Shown: one piece after another, positions 1 to 8,942 of the stretch | Position numbering within the stretch: position 1 is the stretch's first letter | How the letters are laid out: the number at the start of each line of letters is the position of its first letter | Assembly: GCA_963731665.1 (NCBI GenBank) | Contig: CAVSWP010000011.1 | Location: forward strand, 248,001-312,000 | Source of the DNA: Chersky-840 sp035604715 | GTDB lineage: Bacteria; Actinomycetota; Acidimicrobiia; Acidimicrobiales; UBA8190 | DNA: 64,000 nucleotides | Direction of reading: 5' to 3' | Position numbers and translations under genes: made by a program | Notes under the pieces: model-generated | The model's database searches: none | The model's input: only the letters and a program-made list of their open reading frames with translations | Told to the model about the DNA's origin: nothing

Positions 1-861
1 CCGTTGCGGCTCGAGACGATCGAGTCGGTGGAGTGCGAGGACTACCGGCGCGACAAGGTGGTGTTCGACACCGAACAGACCATGTCGGTGCCCGCCTATC
101 TGCTGGTGCCCCACGGCCGGGTGGCACCGGGCCCGGCGGTGCTCGCCGCCCACGGTCACGGGCCGGGCAAGGCCGAGGCGGTCGGGCTGGAGCGCACGGG
201 GACGCCCAACGCCGACTACGCCCATCAGTTGGCGCGCCGCGGCTACGTGGTGCTCGCCCCCGACCTGCGCTGCTTCGGGGAGCGCCTCGACTGGAATCCC
301 GACGACCACTACGCCTGCGACACCAACCTGGTCCATGCCGTGATGGCGGGCATCAACCCCTTGACCCAGAACCTGTGGGACCTGGGGCGCGCCCTCGACG
401 TGCTGGAGACCCACCCCCTGGTGGACCCGGGCCGCATGGCCATGGTGGGCCTCTCCTACGGGGGCACGGTGACGCTGTTCCTGGCCGCCTGGGACGCCCG
501 GGTGGCCGCCGCGGTGGTGAGCGGGTACTTCTCGTCGTGGGCCGAGGCGCACAAGATGCCGTGGAACATGTGCGGCTCCCAGGTGCTCCCGGGCATGCTG
601 GGCCAGCTCGAGCACGTGGACCTGGGCGCGCTGATCTCGCCCCGGCCGCTGCTGGTGGAGTCGGGCACCCACGACGACCTGTTCCCCGCCGAGGTGGCCG
701 CGGCCGAGATCGCCAAGCTGCGCGCCGTGTACGCGTCGGACGGGGTGCCCGAGCGCCTGGTCCATGACGTGTTCGAAGGCGTCCACGAGTGGCACGGGGT
801 CGAGGCGTTCGCCTTCCTCGAGCGTTGGATCGGGCCTGGCGACGCCGCCGTGAGTCGGTGA
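1..861 (+). CDS. Alpha/beta hydrolase, dienelactone hydrolase/acetyl-esterase-like (5' end at window edge)
   Basis: Soluble serine hydrolase of the alpha/beta fold; the substrate is unknown and an ester of a sugar or small acid is plausible. Numbering from the TTG at position 4, the nucleophile elbow GLSYGG puts Ser at about residue 151. The acid is probably in GTHDD (about 224-225) and the histidine in GVHEWH (about 261 or 264), with an upstream HGHGPGK oxyanion-type loop near residue 50. The frame is open to base 1 and the visible start is a weak TTG in mid-sequence, so the true start is probably outside the window. It converges with the lipoprotein gene at 905; the GH4 and NagB genes nearby suggest a role in carbohydrate use, which is inference. 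Confidence 0.8.
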   Translation, partial: PLRLETIESVECEDYRRDKVVFDTEQTMSVPAYLLVPHGRVAPGPAVLAAHGHGPGKAEAVGLERTGTPNADYAHQLARRGYVVLAPDLRCFGERLDWNPDDHYACDTNLVHAVMAGINPLTQNLWDLGRALDVLETHPLVDPGRMAMVGLSYGGTVTLFLAAWDARVAAAVVSGYFSSWAEAHKMPWNMCGSQVLPGMLGQLEHVDLGALISPRPLLVESGTHDDLFPAEVAAAEIAKLRAVYASDGVPERLVHDVFEGVHEWHGVEAFAFLERWIGPGDAAVSR

Positions 862-881
862 GGGTGGTGTCGTCGGCGGGT

Positions 882-899
882 GGGGGCGCGGGTGCCCCC
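882..899. terminator. Hairpin between convergent genes
   Basis: GGGGGC at 882-887 pairs with GCCCCC at 894-899 around a 6-nt loop, between the converging stops at 861 and 905. There is no T-tract on either side, so it may be a weak or bidirectional terminator, or simply GC-rich spacer. Confidence 0.35.
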
Positions 900-904
900 G
901 CCCG

Positions 905-2143
905 TCAGCCGGGGACCTGCCAGTGGACCAGGTCGGTGCTGCGGGCGACGGCGATCTTGGCGTGACCCCATCCCCCGAAGTGGGTGAGCTCGTCGCTGCC
1001 GGAGTAGGTGAGGTAGTAGTAGCCGGTGCCGGCTTTGTCACCGGTGCCGGCGTCGTCACCGGTTCCCGTGTGGGCGTCGCAGAGGAACGCCGAGTTGGCG
1101 TGCTCGAAGCCGACGCTGGAGATGCCGGGGCCCGAGTCCCAGGACTGTGCGGGGACCACCAGCATGCGGGCGCCGGTCCAGTGCAACCACGAGTTGGGGT
1201 CGGCCGGGTTGCCCGTGCCCGACAGCGTGAAGATCCAGGGCTGGTCGAAGTTGTTGGAGGTGGCCACCAGATGCCACCGGCGCGCCACGAAGACGAACTC
1301 GAAGTTCTCGATGGTGCCCCCGTTGACGACGATGTCGGGGCGGCCCACGTACCTCCACGGGCCGGCGAGCGAGCCGCTGGGCGACCAGGCGATCTCGAAG
1401 TGCTGTGACCCCGATCCCGTGGTGGTGCCGTACTTGTAGCCCAGGATGAGCCCCCGCCCCGTCCACGCCAGCGCGGGGTCGATCATGCGGTCCCCGGGGG
1501 CGGGGTGGAGGCTGAGCGCCAGGGGCGCGGGCGTCGACCACCTCTCGAGGTCGGGAGAGGTCCGGTAGTAGAGCTTGGACTGGGCGCCCACCGCGACGTC
1601 GGGGTTCGAGTCGTAGGTGGCCACGAACACTCCCGCCGGGCTGCGCACGATGTCGGGCGACGCCACCCCGTCGACCCCGGCCTGGAGGGGCCAGGGGGCG
1701 GGCGCCGACCAGTGCAGCAGGTCGGGGCTCGTGGCCGTGGCGATGTTCCAGTCCTCGTCGCCCTTGGTGGGGACGTCGTTGGTGACGTAACTGAACAGCA
1801 TGTGCCACTGGCCCCCGGCCCACACCAGCGCCTGGTCCTTCACCCCCGCGTCGGGCTCGCTCAGGATCGGGTTGCGCAGCTGCGTCCACGCCACCTGTGG
1901 CGCGGGCCCGGGCCCCGTTCCAGGCACGACGCACTCGTGGTCGGCGCCCGTGGTCGACATCGGTGCCGCACGGGGGGCACGGGGGGCACGGGGGGCACGG
2001 GGGGCGGGGCCGGCACAACCGGCGAGCGACACCACCATCACCATCACCACCGCCACCGCACACAGGGCCCCGACAGCGGCCACGGCAGGCGAGCCCGCGG
2101 CGCGGGGCGCGCCCGTGGCGCGGCGAGGACAGCGCCGGCTCAC
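905..2143 (-). CDS. Secreted lipoprotein with GH43/GH32-like beta-propeller
   Basis: The predicted 412-aa protein starts with GTG at 2143. A hydrophobic signal of about 20 residues ends in lipobox LAGC with Cys at residue 43, so it should be lipidated and anchored on the outer face of the membrane. Residues about 75-412 contain repeated W-H-x-x-S/W and D-P-A-L-A-type blade motifs (e.g. TSPDLLHW, TSPDLERW, STDLVHW), as in five-bladed GH43/GH32/GH117-like propellers. The catalytic acids are not assignable by eye. Just after the lipobox is an RAP repeat encoded by a 9-bp tandem repeat, and near the C-terminus a GTGD repeat lies in a surface loop. The GTG overlaps the nagB stop as GTGA, so translation is probably coupled. 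Carbohydrate binding or hydrolysis is inference. Confidence 0.7.
   Translation of the reverse strand: MSRRCPRRATGAPRAAGSPAVAAVGALCAVAVVMVMVVSLAGCAGPAPRAPRAPRAPRAAPMSTTGADHECVVPGTGPGPAPQVAWTQLRNPILSEPDAGVKDQALVWAGGQWHMLFSYVTNDVPTKGDEDWNIATATSPDLLHWSAPAPWPLQAGVDGVASPDIVRSPAGVFVATYDSNPDVAVGAQSKLYYRTSPDLERWSTPAPLALSLHPAPGDRMIDPALAWTGRGLILGYKYGTTTGSGSQHFEIAWSPSGSLAGPWRYVGRPDIVVNGGTIENFEFVFVARRWHLVATSNNFDQPWIFTLSGTGNPADPNSWLHWTGARMLVVPAQSWDSGPGISSVGFEHANSAFLCDAHTGTGDDAGTGDKAGTGYYYLTYSGSDELTHFGGWGHAKIAVARSTDLVHWQVPG
1969..2004. repeat. 9-bp tandem repeat, four copies
   Basis: The unit CACGGGGGG is repeated exactly four times. It lies in frame in the lipoprotein gene and encodes the RAP repeat directly after the lipobox, so copy-number change by multiples of 9 would alter only the length of the linker. 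Confidence 0.9.
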
Positions 2144-2913
2144 CAGTCGAGGAGCGACGCCGACCCGGGATCGAGGAACAGGGCCACGTTGTCCCGGGTG
2201 CGCAGCACCGAGGCCGGGCAGGCCGTGGACAGCGGGCCGGTGAGGGCGGCGCGCACCGGCTCGGCCTTGCGTCGCTCGGGCACCACCGCCAGCACCGTGC
2301 GGGCCCGCAGGAGCGCGGGGATGGTGGCGGTCAGCGCCCGGCCGGGCACGGCACCGATGTCGGGGAAGTGGCCCTCGTGGACCTGCTGGAGCCGGCAGGC
2401 CGGGTCGAGCTCGACGACCTTCATGGCGCGGGGGTCGTCGAAGTCGGCCACGGGGGGGTCGTTGAAGGCGAGGTGGCCGTTCTCCCCGATGCCGAGGCAG
2501 CACAGATCGAGGGAGTGTGCGGCCAGCAGCCCGGCGTAGCGGGCGCACTCGGCCTCGGCGTCGGCCAGTCCGTCGATGTAGTGGGCCTGGCGGGGATGGG
2601 CCCGGTCGGTGATGCGCTCCCGGATCCACCGCTGGAAACCGGCGGGGTGGTCGGGCCCGACCCCGACGTACTCGTCCATGTGGAACACCACGACGTCGGG
2701 CCACGGGACGTCGGGGGTGGACGTGACGAGGTGGTCGACGAACTCCAGCTGGGAGTTGCCGGTGGCGAACATGGCATGGGCGACGCCGTTGGCGGCCACC
2801 GCCTGGCGCAGCACGTCGGCGGCTCGGTCGGCCGCCGCCCGGGCCAGCGCGGCCCCGTTGCCATGGACCTCGACCGCCATGTGGTCGACGGTCCGGTGCC
2901 GTCCCTCGGGCAT
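2140..2913 (-). CDS. nagB: Glucosamine-6-phosphate deaminase (NagB family)
   Basis: Converts glucosamine 6-phosphate to fructose 6-phosphate and ammonia in the cytoplasm. The 257-aa product is near family length (about 260). It has the FHMDEYVG motif with Asp at residue 80, the ring-opening GENGH motif with His at 147, and a following AFND. Start ATG 2913 was chosen because the frame upstream runs under the divergent GH4 gene; ATG 2880 is an alternative. It is the first gene of a two-gene unit with the lipoprotein and is divergent from the GH4 gene with a 55-bp gap. No nagA was seen in the window, so the amino sugar may arrive already deacetylated. A related sugar-phosphate isomerase cannot be wholly excluded. 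Confidence 0.85.
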   Translation of the reverse strand: MPEGRHRTVDHMAVEVHGNGAALARAAADRAADVLRQAVAANGVAHAMFATGNSQLEFVDHLVTSTPDVPWPDVVVFHMDEYVGVGPDHPAGFQRWIRERITDRAHPRQAHYIDGLADAEAECARYAGLLAAHSLDLCCLGIGENGHLAFNDPPVADFDDPRAMKVVELDPACRLQQVHEGHFPDIGAVPGRALTATIPALLRARTVLAVVPERRKAEPVRAALTGPLSTACPASVLRTRDNVALFLDPGSASLLDW

Positions 2914-2968
2914 GGGCCGCACACTAGGTGAGGGCAGATCGGGCCCGTCGGGGGTAGGGTCGCCCCCG

Positions 2969-4351
2969 ATGGGGGCGAAGGTCACGCTGGTCGGGGGGGG
3001 AAGCACCCACTGGACGCCGAAGCTCATGGTGGACTTCGCCAACACGCCGGCGCTGACCGACGCCGAGGTGGTGCTCTACGACCTCGACCCCGACTCGCTG
3101 CCGCCGGCGCTGAAGGTCGCCGAGCACGTGGCCGAGCGACGGGGGATCGCCCTGACGGCCCGGGCCACCACCGACATCGACGACGCCCTGTCGGGCGCCG
3201 AGTTCGTGATCGCCACCTTCTCCGTGGGCGGGTTCGCCAGCATGCGTCACGACATCGAGATCCCCACGCGCTACGGGGTTCGCCAGACCGTGGGCGACAG
3301 CGTCGGGCCCGGAGGGATCTCCCGGGCCCTGCGCAGCGTGCCCGTGATCCTCGGGGTGGCGAGGGCCATGGAGCGCACCTGCCCGCAGGCGCTGCTGGTC
3401 AACGTGAGCAATCCCCTCTCGGCGCTGTGCCGGGCGGTCACCCGGGAGACGTCGATCGCCACGGTGGGGCTGTGCGCCGAGATCGTGGGGCTCAAGTTCG
3501 TCCTCAGCCTGTTGTTCGACACGCCCTTCCACTCGATCGACCCCGTGGTGGCCGGCGTGAACCACCTCCCACTGGTGACGTCGCTGCGGATCGGCGACGA
3601 GGACGGGTTCGCCCTGCTGCGACGGGCCCTGGCCGGCGACATAGACCTGTCGGGCCCGTTGTGGATGGACCCCCCGGGCCCGATGCACTACCAGATGGGC
3701 GACCCCGGGCGGGGATGGACCAAGCACGACATCGTGGCCAACAACAAGGTCAAGTTCGAGCTCTTCGACCGCTTCGGGGTGCTCCCGGGGTCGTCGGACA
3801 CCCACGTGGTCGAGTTCTTCCCCGGGTTCGTGACCGCCGCCTCGGACTACGGACGGGACTGGGGGGCGCACCACTACGGCATGCACGGACATCAGTCCGA
3901 CAAGGCCGACGACGACGCCGAGATGGCCGATCTCCTGGCCGCCGAGACCATCTCGACGTGGCCGTCGGGAGAGTTCGTGGCCACCCTGCTCGAGGGCCTG
4001 GTGACGGGCCAGGACAAGACCTTCCCCGGGAACATCCCCAACGCCGGCCAGGTGGAGAACCTGGCGAACGACGTCGTGGTCGAGTGCATGGTGGTGGCCG
4101 GTGCCCACGGCGTGCGGGCCCGGGACCGGGCCGTGGTGCCGTCCTATCTCGGTGAGCACCTCCGTCGGGTGGTGAGCTCACAGGAGCTGACCGTGGAGGC
4201 GGCGATCACCGGGAGCCGGACCACGGCCCTCGAAGCCATGCTGGCCGACCCCATGGCGGGCTCGCTCCCCTACGAGCACGTGGTCAGCATGACCGACGAG
4301 CTCCTGGCCGCCACGCGACCGTGGTTGGCGCAGTTCGCCGACACCCACTGA
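2969..4351 (+). CDS. Glycoside hydrolase family 4 enzyme
   Basis: NAD- and metal-dependent glycosidase of 460 aa, the usual GH4 length. The N-terminal Rossmann start VTLVGGGSTHWTP (about 5-17) binds NAD. NVSNP (145-149), Cys169 in VGLCAE and GVNH (196-199) are the substrate and Mn-binding segments typical of the family. The stretch RYGVRQTVGDSVGPGG near residue 101 is more like the alpha-glucosidase/alpha-galactosidase/alpha-glucuronidase branch than classical 6-phospho-beta-glucosidases, so the substrate is left open. ATG 2969 is the first Met that gives a normal Rossmann N-terminus. Divergent from nagB; the pair suggests use of a (phospho)glycoside, possibly amino-sugar derived. Confidence 0.85.
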   Translation: MGAKVTLVGGGSTHWTPKLMVDFANTPALTDAEVVLYDLDPDSLPPALKVAEHVAERRGIALTARATTDIDDALSGAEFVIATFSVGGFASMRHDIEIPTRYGVRQTVGDSVGPGGISRALRSVPVILGVARAMERTCPQALLVNVSNPLSALCRAVTRETSIATVGLCAEIVGLKFVLSLLFDTPFHSIDPVVAGVNHLPLVTSLRIGDEDGFALLRRALAGDIDLSGPLWMDPPGPMHYQMGDPGRGWTKHDIVANNKVKFELFDRFGVLPGSSDTHVVEFFPGFVTAASDYGRDWGAHHYGMHGHQSDKADDDAEMADLLAAETISTWPSGEFVATLLEGLVTGQDKTFPGNIPNAGQVENLANDVVVECMVVAGAHGVRARDRAVVPSYLGEHLRRVVSSQELTVEAAITGSRTTALEAMLADPMAGSLPYEHVVSMTDELLAATRPWLAQFADTH

Positions 4352-4362
4352 GCGCCGGTCGT

Positions 4363-4378
4363 GCGCCCTGGGGGGCGC
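4363..4378. terminator. Hairpin between convergent genes
   Basis: A perfect stem GCGCCC/GGGCGC with a 4-nt loop lies between the stops of the GH4 gene (4351) and the NHL gene (4383). No T-tract follows on either strand. Confidence 0.4.
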
Positions 4379-4382
4379 CTCG

Positions 4383-5999
4383 TCAGCCTTTGTGGTGGTG
4401 GGTGGGGGTGTCGAGAAGGTACGTGTAGGCGTCGGTCAGCGACGCCGAGTTCTCTCCCGTCGTGGTGACCACGGTGACGGTGACCCTCCCCACCGAGGAC
4501 GTGGGCGAGGTGGCCACGATCTTCTTGGCCGACTTCACGATGAAATTCACGGCCGGCCGCGAGCCGAAGTACACGGCCGTGGTGCCCGCCAGGTTGGTGC
4601 CTTTGATGGTCACCCTGCGGTCGCCCGTGGTCGGGCCCGTGGCCGGCTTGACCTTGGCCACGGCGGGCAGTGCTGACGAGCCCGCTTCGACGACGCGCAG
4701 GACGTTGTTGCCGTTGTCGGCGGCGAGGAGATTGCCCGAGGAGCTCACGCTCACGTCGGCGGGGCTGTTGAGCTCGGCGCTCGTGGCCGCGCCGCCGTCG
4801 CCGGAGTAACCCGTCTGGCTGTTGCCCACGATGGTGTAGATGTGGCCCGCCTTGACCGTCGCCCCGCCGTAGGTGCCGTTGTTGGCGGGCACGAGACGGA
4901 TCACGTTGTTGATGGAGTCGCTGATGAAGACGTCCCCGGCACCGTCGACGGCGACGCCTTGGGGCATGTCCAGCTGGGCGGCGGTGGCCGCTTTCTTGTC
5001 GCCCTTGTAACCCGGGTTCCCGTTCCCGGCGATGGTGTAGATGTCGCCCTGGGTGACAGGCCTTCCCAGGTACGACCCCGTCGAGGCGGCCACCAGGCGG
5101 ACCACGTTGTTGTCGTCGTCGGCGAAGATCACGTCGCCTCTGGAGTCGGTGGCCACGCCGTCGTAGGTGTCCATGCCGAGCTCGGCCGATGTGGCCGGGC
5201 CGCCGTTGCCGGTGTAGCCGTAGACCAGGTTCCCGGCGATGATGTAGATGAACCCGGCCTGCATGAATTGCCCGAAGTAGGTCCCGGTCTGGGCGGGGAG
5301 CAGTCGGACGTCGTCGTTGGCGGTGTCGGCGATGACGAGGTTGCCGTAGGGGTCGAAGGCGATGCCGTCAGGGGCGATGAGCCCCGCCGACGAGTCCTGA
5401 TCGACGGCGGCCGGCGAGCCTCCTTCCCCGGCGATGGTGTAGATCGTCCCCGCCGTCATCGAGACACCGAAGCGCGTGCCCGAGACCTCGGCCAGGTAGC
5501 GGACGGCGCCGTAGGTGGTGTCGGTGATGGCGACGTCACCCTGGGAGTCCACGGCCACCCCGTTGGGGTCGCTCAAGGACGCGTCGGTCGGTGACGCGGG
5601 AAATGGACCGTCGCCGTCGACGCCGTTGCCGGCGATCGTGTAGAGATGGCCGGCGACCATGCTCTGGCGGTACCACGAGCCCGACGTGGTGGCCGCCACG
5701 CGGATCACGTCGTTGTTCGGGTCGGCGAACACGATGTTGCCGTGCGAGTCGAAGACCGCCCCCACGGGGGACCCCAGGATGGCCGACGTGCTCGGGATCC
5801 CGTCGGTGAGCGCGCCGTTGGCCCCCCCGCCGACGACTGTGGAGATGATGCCGCTGTTGGTGGTAGCCGAGCTCGGGGCCATGTCGACCAGAGTCGAGCC
5901 GACGGCCACGGTGCCCACCAGGGAGACGACCACCCCAGCGCGCAGGCGCGCCACGCGCCTCGTGCTTCGCCTCGGACCGAACAATTTCACCGTGCGCAT
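4383..5999 (-). CDS. Secreted NHL-repeat beta-propeller protein with C-terminal IPT/TIG domain
   Basis: The 538-aa protein begins with a basic, twin-Arg-rich N-terminus followed by a hydrophobic segment (about 20-40), consistent with export. Residues about 65-430 hold six NHL-type units, each with a G-V-A-x-D-x-x-G-D/N-x-x-x-A/S-D signature separated by a YTIAGNG-like linker, enough for a six-bladed propeller. Residues about 445-530 form an immunoglobulin-like IPT/TIG domain (start PAVAKVKPATGPTTGD). Such proteins usually act as extracellular binding scaffolds. No enzyme motif is visible. It is transcribed alone, converging on the GH4 gene. Confidence 0.85.
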   Translation of the reverse strand: MRTVKLFGPRRSTRRVARLRAGVVVSLVGTVAVGSTLVDMAPSSATTNSGIISTVVGGGANGALTDGIPSTSAILGSPVGAVFDSHGNIVFADPNNDVIRVAATTSGSWYRQSMVAGHLYTIAGNGVDGDGPFPASPTDASLSDPNGVAVDSQGDVAITDTTYGAVRYLAEVSGTRFGVSMTAGTIYTIAGEGGSPAAVDQDSSAGLIAPDGIAFDPYGNLVIADTANDDVRLLPAQTGTYFGQFMQAGFIYIIAGNLVYGYTGNGGPATSAELGMDTYDGVATDSRGDVIFADDDNNVVRLVAASTGSYLGRPVTQGDIYTIAGNGNPGYKGDKKAATAAQLDMPQGVAVDGAGDVFISDSINNVIRLVPANNGTYGGATVKAGHIYTIVGNSQTGYSGDGGAATSAELNSPADVSVSSSGNLLAADNGNNVLRVVEAGSSALPAVAKVKPATGPTTGDRRVTIKGTNLAGTTAVYFGSRPAVNFIVKSAKKIVATSPTSSVGRVTVTVVTTTGENSASLTDAYTYLLDTPTHHHKG

Positions 6000-6234
6000 C
6001 CGCCTACACGCTCACAGCGCCAGAGAGATCGATCGGGACACGGTCCACTGTCGTTTCTCATGGGTCTCGACCCCCAACAACCCCAACCCCACCGAGCCGA
6101 GGCGGCCGACCCGGGGACGCGCCGACCGCCCTATGGCCTCGTCCTGGTCAGATGGTATACGCCTCACCCCACCGCCACACGCTCGCCACCCCTGGATGCC
6201 CGACCGGCAATGCCAACGCCGGCGATGTGCTCTC
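6000..6234. other. Intergenic region upstream of the NHL gene
   Basis: The 235 bp between the pRiA4b-like gene and the NHL start is less GC-rich than its surroundings and has no good ORF. It should hold the promoter for the NHL gene, but I cannot fix -35/-10 hexamers with confidence. Confidence 0.4.
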
Positions 6235-6765
6235 TCACCCGGACCGCCCCCACCCCGGACGCAAGGGCGGGAGGTCGGTCAGGTTCGGGTCGGAGGGAGC
6301 CTGCGACTCGCCGTCGTCGCTCTCCCAACGACGCCCGTACTGGTCGGGGATGTCTCCCCACCCCCAGTACGGCAGCGGTGTCTCGGGCATGAAGCCGAGA
6401 TGGTCGACGGGGTCGATCCAGCCATCTCCGACGGTACAGAGATGGGCCCAGTCGTCGCCCAGGTCGAAGGTGTAGACGAACTGCTCGCCTCTCTCGAGCC
6501 GGGACAACTTGGTATGCCCGTCGTCGAGCACCGAATCAGGATCGTCCCAATCGGGATCGGGGACCGACAGCCGGGTGCCGTCGGCCAGGGCAAATTCGTG
6601 GAGATGGCTCCTGTCCCAGCGAGCGAAGGCGTCATCGATCGCCTCGGCCAATTCGGCAAAGGTGTGCGACTTGGCCGCGGCGAGGACGCGCCCCGGACGC
6701 GGCCAGCAGGTGGCCCCACCGCCTTCCACCAGGTCGACTCGGATCGACAACCACGTACGCGCCAT
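6235..6765 (-). CDS. pRiA4b ORF-3-like (IS1096 passenger TnpR family) protein
   Basis: 176-aa soluble protein. The family core is visible as WLSIRVDL near the start, an AEAIDDAFARWDRSHLHEF segment and the hallmark F-x-Y-x-F-D-L-G-D-D-W-x-H at about residues 100-112, followed by a Pro/Trp/Asp-rich acidic tail. This matches the plasmid pRiA4b ORF-3/PF07929 family, often annotated as an IS1096 passenger protein although no recombinase activity is established. No transposase, inverted repeats or target duplication were seen here, so it is better read as a chromosomal protein of unknown function. ATG 6765 gives the family N-terminus. Confidence 0.75.
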   Translation of the reverse strand: MARTWLSIRVDLVEGGGATCWPRPGRVLAAAKSHTFAELAEAIDDAFARWDRSHLHEFALADGTRLSVPDPDWDDPDSVLDDGHTKLSRLERGEQFVYTFDLGDDWAHLCTVGDGWIDPVDHLGFMPETPLPYWGWGDIPDQYGRRWESDDGESQAPSDPNLTDLPPLRPGWGRSG

Positions 6766-6861
6766 CAGACGGTAATGGTGGCACGACCAGACGACATGCG
6801 CAGGTGGAATCCCAGTACCCAGAGATCGGGTCTCCGGCACCCCCGACCCAATCAGGACTGT

Positions 6862-8016
6862 CTACCCGAGCAGCCTCTTGGAGATGACGACGCGCTGGAT
6901 CTGGTTGGTGCCCTCGTAGATCTGGGTGATCTTGGCGTCGCGCATGAAGCGCTCGGCGGGGAACTCGGTGGTGTAGCCGTAGCCACCGAGGAGTTGCACG
7001 GCGTCGGTGGTGACGGCCATGGCGGTGTCCGAGGCGAAGCACTTGGCCATGGCCCCGATCATGGAGAGCTCACCGTCGGGGTCCCCGGCGTCGACGACCG
7101 AGCACGCCCGGTACACCAAGGTGCGGGCCGCCTCGGTGCGCATGGCCATGTCGGCGAGCATGAACCGCAGTCCCTGGAACTCGGCGATGGGCTGGCCGAA
7201 GGCCTGGCGTTGCTTCATGTACTGCGCGGCGTAGTCGATGGCGCCCTGGGCGATCCCCACGGCCTGGGCCCCGATGGTGGGCCGGCTGCGGTCGAGGGTG
7301 TGCATGGCGATGGTGAAGCCTTGTCCCTCTTCGCCCACCCGGTTCTCCACGGGCACGCGGACGTCGTCGAAGACGACCTCGCCGGTGGGGCTGCCCCGCA
7401 GTCCCATCTTGTGCTCGAGCTTGGCCACCCGCACCCCCCAGTCGGCCTCGACCACGAAGCAGCTGATCCCGCGGTGACCGCCGTCGGGGTCGGTCTTGGC
7501 GAAGACGGTGTAGATGTCCGAGGCCCCGGCGTTGGTGATCCAGTACTTGGTGCCCGACAGGACGTAGTCGTCCCCGTCGCGCACCGCCCGGCACCGCATG
7601 GCGGCCACGTCGCTGCCGGCGTCGGCCTCCGACAGGCAGTAGCTGGCCTGGGCCTCACCGGCGGCCACCCGGGGGACGTACTTGTGCTTCAACTGCTCGG
7701 TGCCCCAGTTGAAGATGGGCATCATGCCCAGCTTGGAGATGAGCATGGTGACGCTGGTCGAGGCGCACACCCGGGCAAGCTCCTCGACCATGATGGCCTG
7801 GGTGACGTGGTCGGCGCCGGCCCCGCCGCAGTCCACGGGGATCCCCAGCGCGGGGAGCTCCATCTCCACCGACGCCTTGAAGCCGTCCCAAGGGAAGGCG
7901 GCGTCGCGGTCCACCGCCGCGGCGTGCGGGGCGATGCGCGCTTCGCACATGGCGCGCAGCGCCTGGCGGAACTGCTTGTGCGTGTCGGCGAGCGCGAAGG
8001 AGGAGGGCTGGTCCAT
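6862..8016 (-). CDS. Acyl-CoA dehydrogenase
   Basis: FAD-dependent alpha,beta-desaturation of an acyl-CoA, passing electrons to ETF. The 384-aa length is typical. SYCLSEADAGSD and the following WITNAG form the FAD-binding middle domain, GSPTGEVVFDDVRVP is typical, and the C-terminal YEGTNQIQR supplies the catalytic Glu (about residue 368). It resembles short/branched-chain enzymes, which would suit a BCAA-derived substrate. It is the last gene of a long same-strand run leuB-ilvE-cimA-hypothetical-hydrolase-dehydrogenase, 30 nt after the hydrolase, so it may share the leuB attenuator. Chain-length specificity is not readable by eye. Confidence 0.9.
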   Translation of the reverse strand: MDQPSSFALADTHKQFRQALRAMCEARIAPHAAAVDRDAAFPWDGFKASVEMELPALGIPVDCGGAGADHVTQAIMVEELARVCASTSVTMLISKLGMMPIFNWGTEQLKHKYVPRVAAGEAQASYCLSEADAGSDVAAMRCRAVRDGDDYVLSGTKYWITNAGASDIYTVFAKTDPDGGHRGISCFVVEADWGVRVAKLEHKMGLRGSPTGEVVFDDVRVPVENRVGEEGQGFTIAMHTLDRSRPTIGAQAVGIAQGAIDYAAQYMKQRQAFGQPIAEFQGLRFMLADMAMRTEAARTLVYRACSVVDAGDPDGELSMIGAMAKCFASDTAMAVTTDAVQLLGGYGYTTEFPAERFMRDAKITQIYEGTNQIQRVVISKRLLG

Positions 8017-8046
8017 ATCCGGAAGTCTCGCACCCCGAGGTACGCG

Positions 8047-8922
8047 CTAGGCGTTTTCCGCCAGGTGCTGCAGCAGCAACCCGTTCAAGGCGGCGGGTGC
8101 GGTCTCGGGGATCCAGTGAGACACTCCCTCGAGGATCTCGAAGCGGTAGGGGCCAGTGACCCAGTCCCCGGTGGCCAGCGCAGCCGTGCGCCCCAGGGCG
8201 ATGTCCTGATCGGACCACACGTAGAGGGTGGGAACGGTGATCGGGGCCACGTCGGTGAGTGAATTGGGCTCGGTGGCCCGGTACCAATTCAATGCGGCGG
8301 TCAGCGCTCCGGGCTCGACCATGGCGGCCACGAACCGGTCGACCTCGTCGGTGTCCGAGGACAGCCCACTGGCGTCGAACATGGCCCGGAGCCCGGCGCC
8401 GGTGCCGTCCTCGCCCAACAGGGCGCGCTCGGCCACGCCCCCTTCGGCGCGGAAGACGGCGATGTACGACGACCGTTGGCGCTGGTCGTCGTCGCCGGTA
8501 GTGGTGCCGCCGGTCCCGTAGGCCGCCGCGAAGGCGCGGGGATGGGGAACCGACACCGCCGTGAGGGTGCGCACCCGGTCGGGATGGCGGGCGGCCACGA
8601 CCCAGGCGACCATGGCACCCCAGTCGTGGCCGACCAGGTCGAAGCGGTCCAGTCCCCAGCGCCCGGCCACGGCGATGACGTCGCCCACCAGGTTGTCGAT
8701 GCCGTAGTCCTCGACGGTGGGGAGCCGGGCCCGGGGCGAGTAGCCGCGCTGGTCGAAGGCGAGCCCCCGGTAGCCCGCGGCGGAGAGGGCGTCGAGCTGG
8801 TGGTGCCAGGAGTACGAGGTCTGGGGGAAGCCGTGGAGCAAGAGCACGGGACGCCCGTCGGCGGGCCCGGTGTCCACGGCGTCGAAGGTGAGCCCGTCGG
8901 CGGTGACCTCGAGGGCGCGCAT
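8047..8922 (-). CDS. Epoxide hydrolase-like alpha/beta hydrolase
   Basis: 291 aa from ATG 8922. HGFPQ (30-34) is the oxyanion-hole motif, and the nucleophile elbow is GHDWGA with Asp at residue 100 instead of Ser, which is the signature of epoxide hydrolases and haloalkane/haloacetate dehalogenases. The acid is probably in SDQDIALG and the base His in EGVSHWIP. The cap-domain Tyr residues that would separate epoxide hydrolase from dehalogenase cannot be assigned confidently. It follows the 175-aa hypothetical gene by 20 nt and precedes the acyl-CoA dehydrogenase by 30 nt. Confidence 0.8.
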   Translation of the reverse strand: MRALEVTADGLTFDAVDTGPADGRPVLLLHGFPQTSYSWHHQLDALSAAGYRGLAFDQRGYSPRARLPTVEDYGIDNLVGDVIAVAGRWGLDRFDLVGHDWGAMVAWVVAARHPDRVRTLTAVSVPHPRAFAAAYGTGGTTTGDDDQRQRSSYIAVFRAEGGVAERALLGEDGTGAGLRAMFDASGLSSDTDEVDRFVAAMVEPGALTAALNWYRATEPNSLTDVAPITVPTLYVWSDQDIALGRTAALATGDWVTGPYRFEILEGVSHWIPETAPAALNGLLLQHLAENA

Positions 8923-8942
8923 GGGGCGAGTGCCGACAGGCG

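Noticed and set aside
6235..6765. A mobile element, from the IS1096-passenger-type gene
   Set aside because: No transposase, terminal inverted repeats or target duplication are visible around it; the family is common as stand-alone chromosomal genes.
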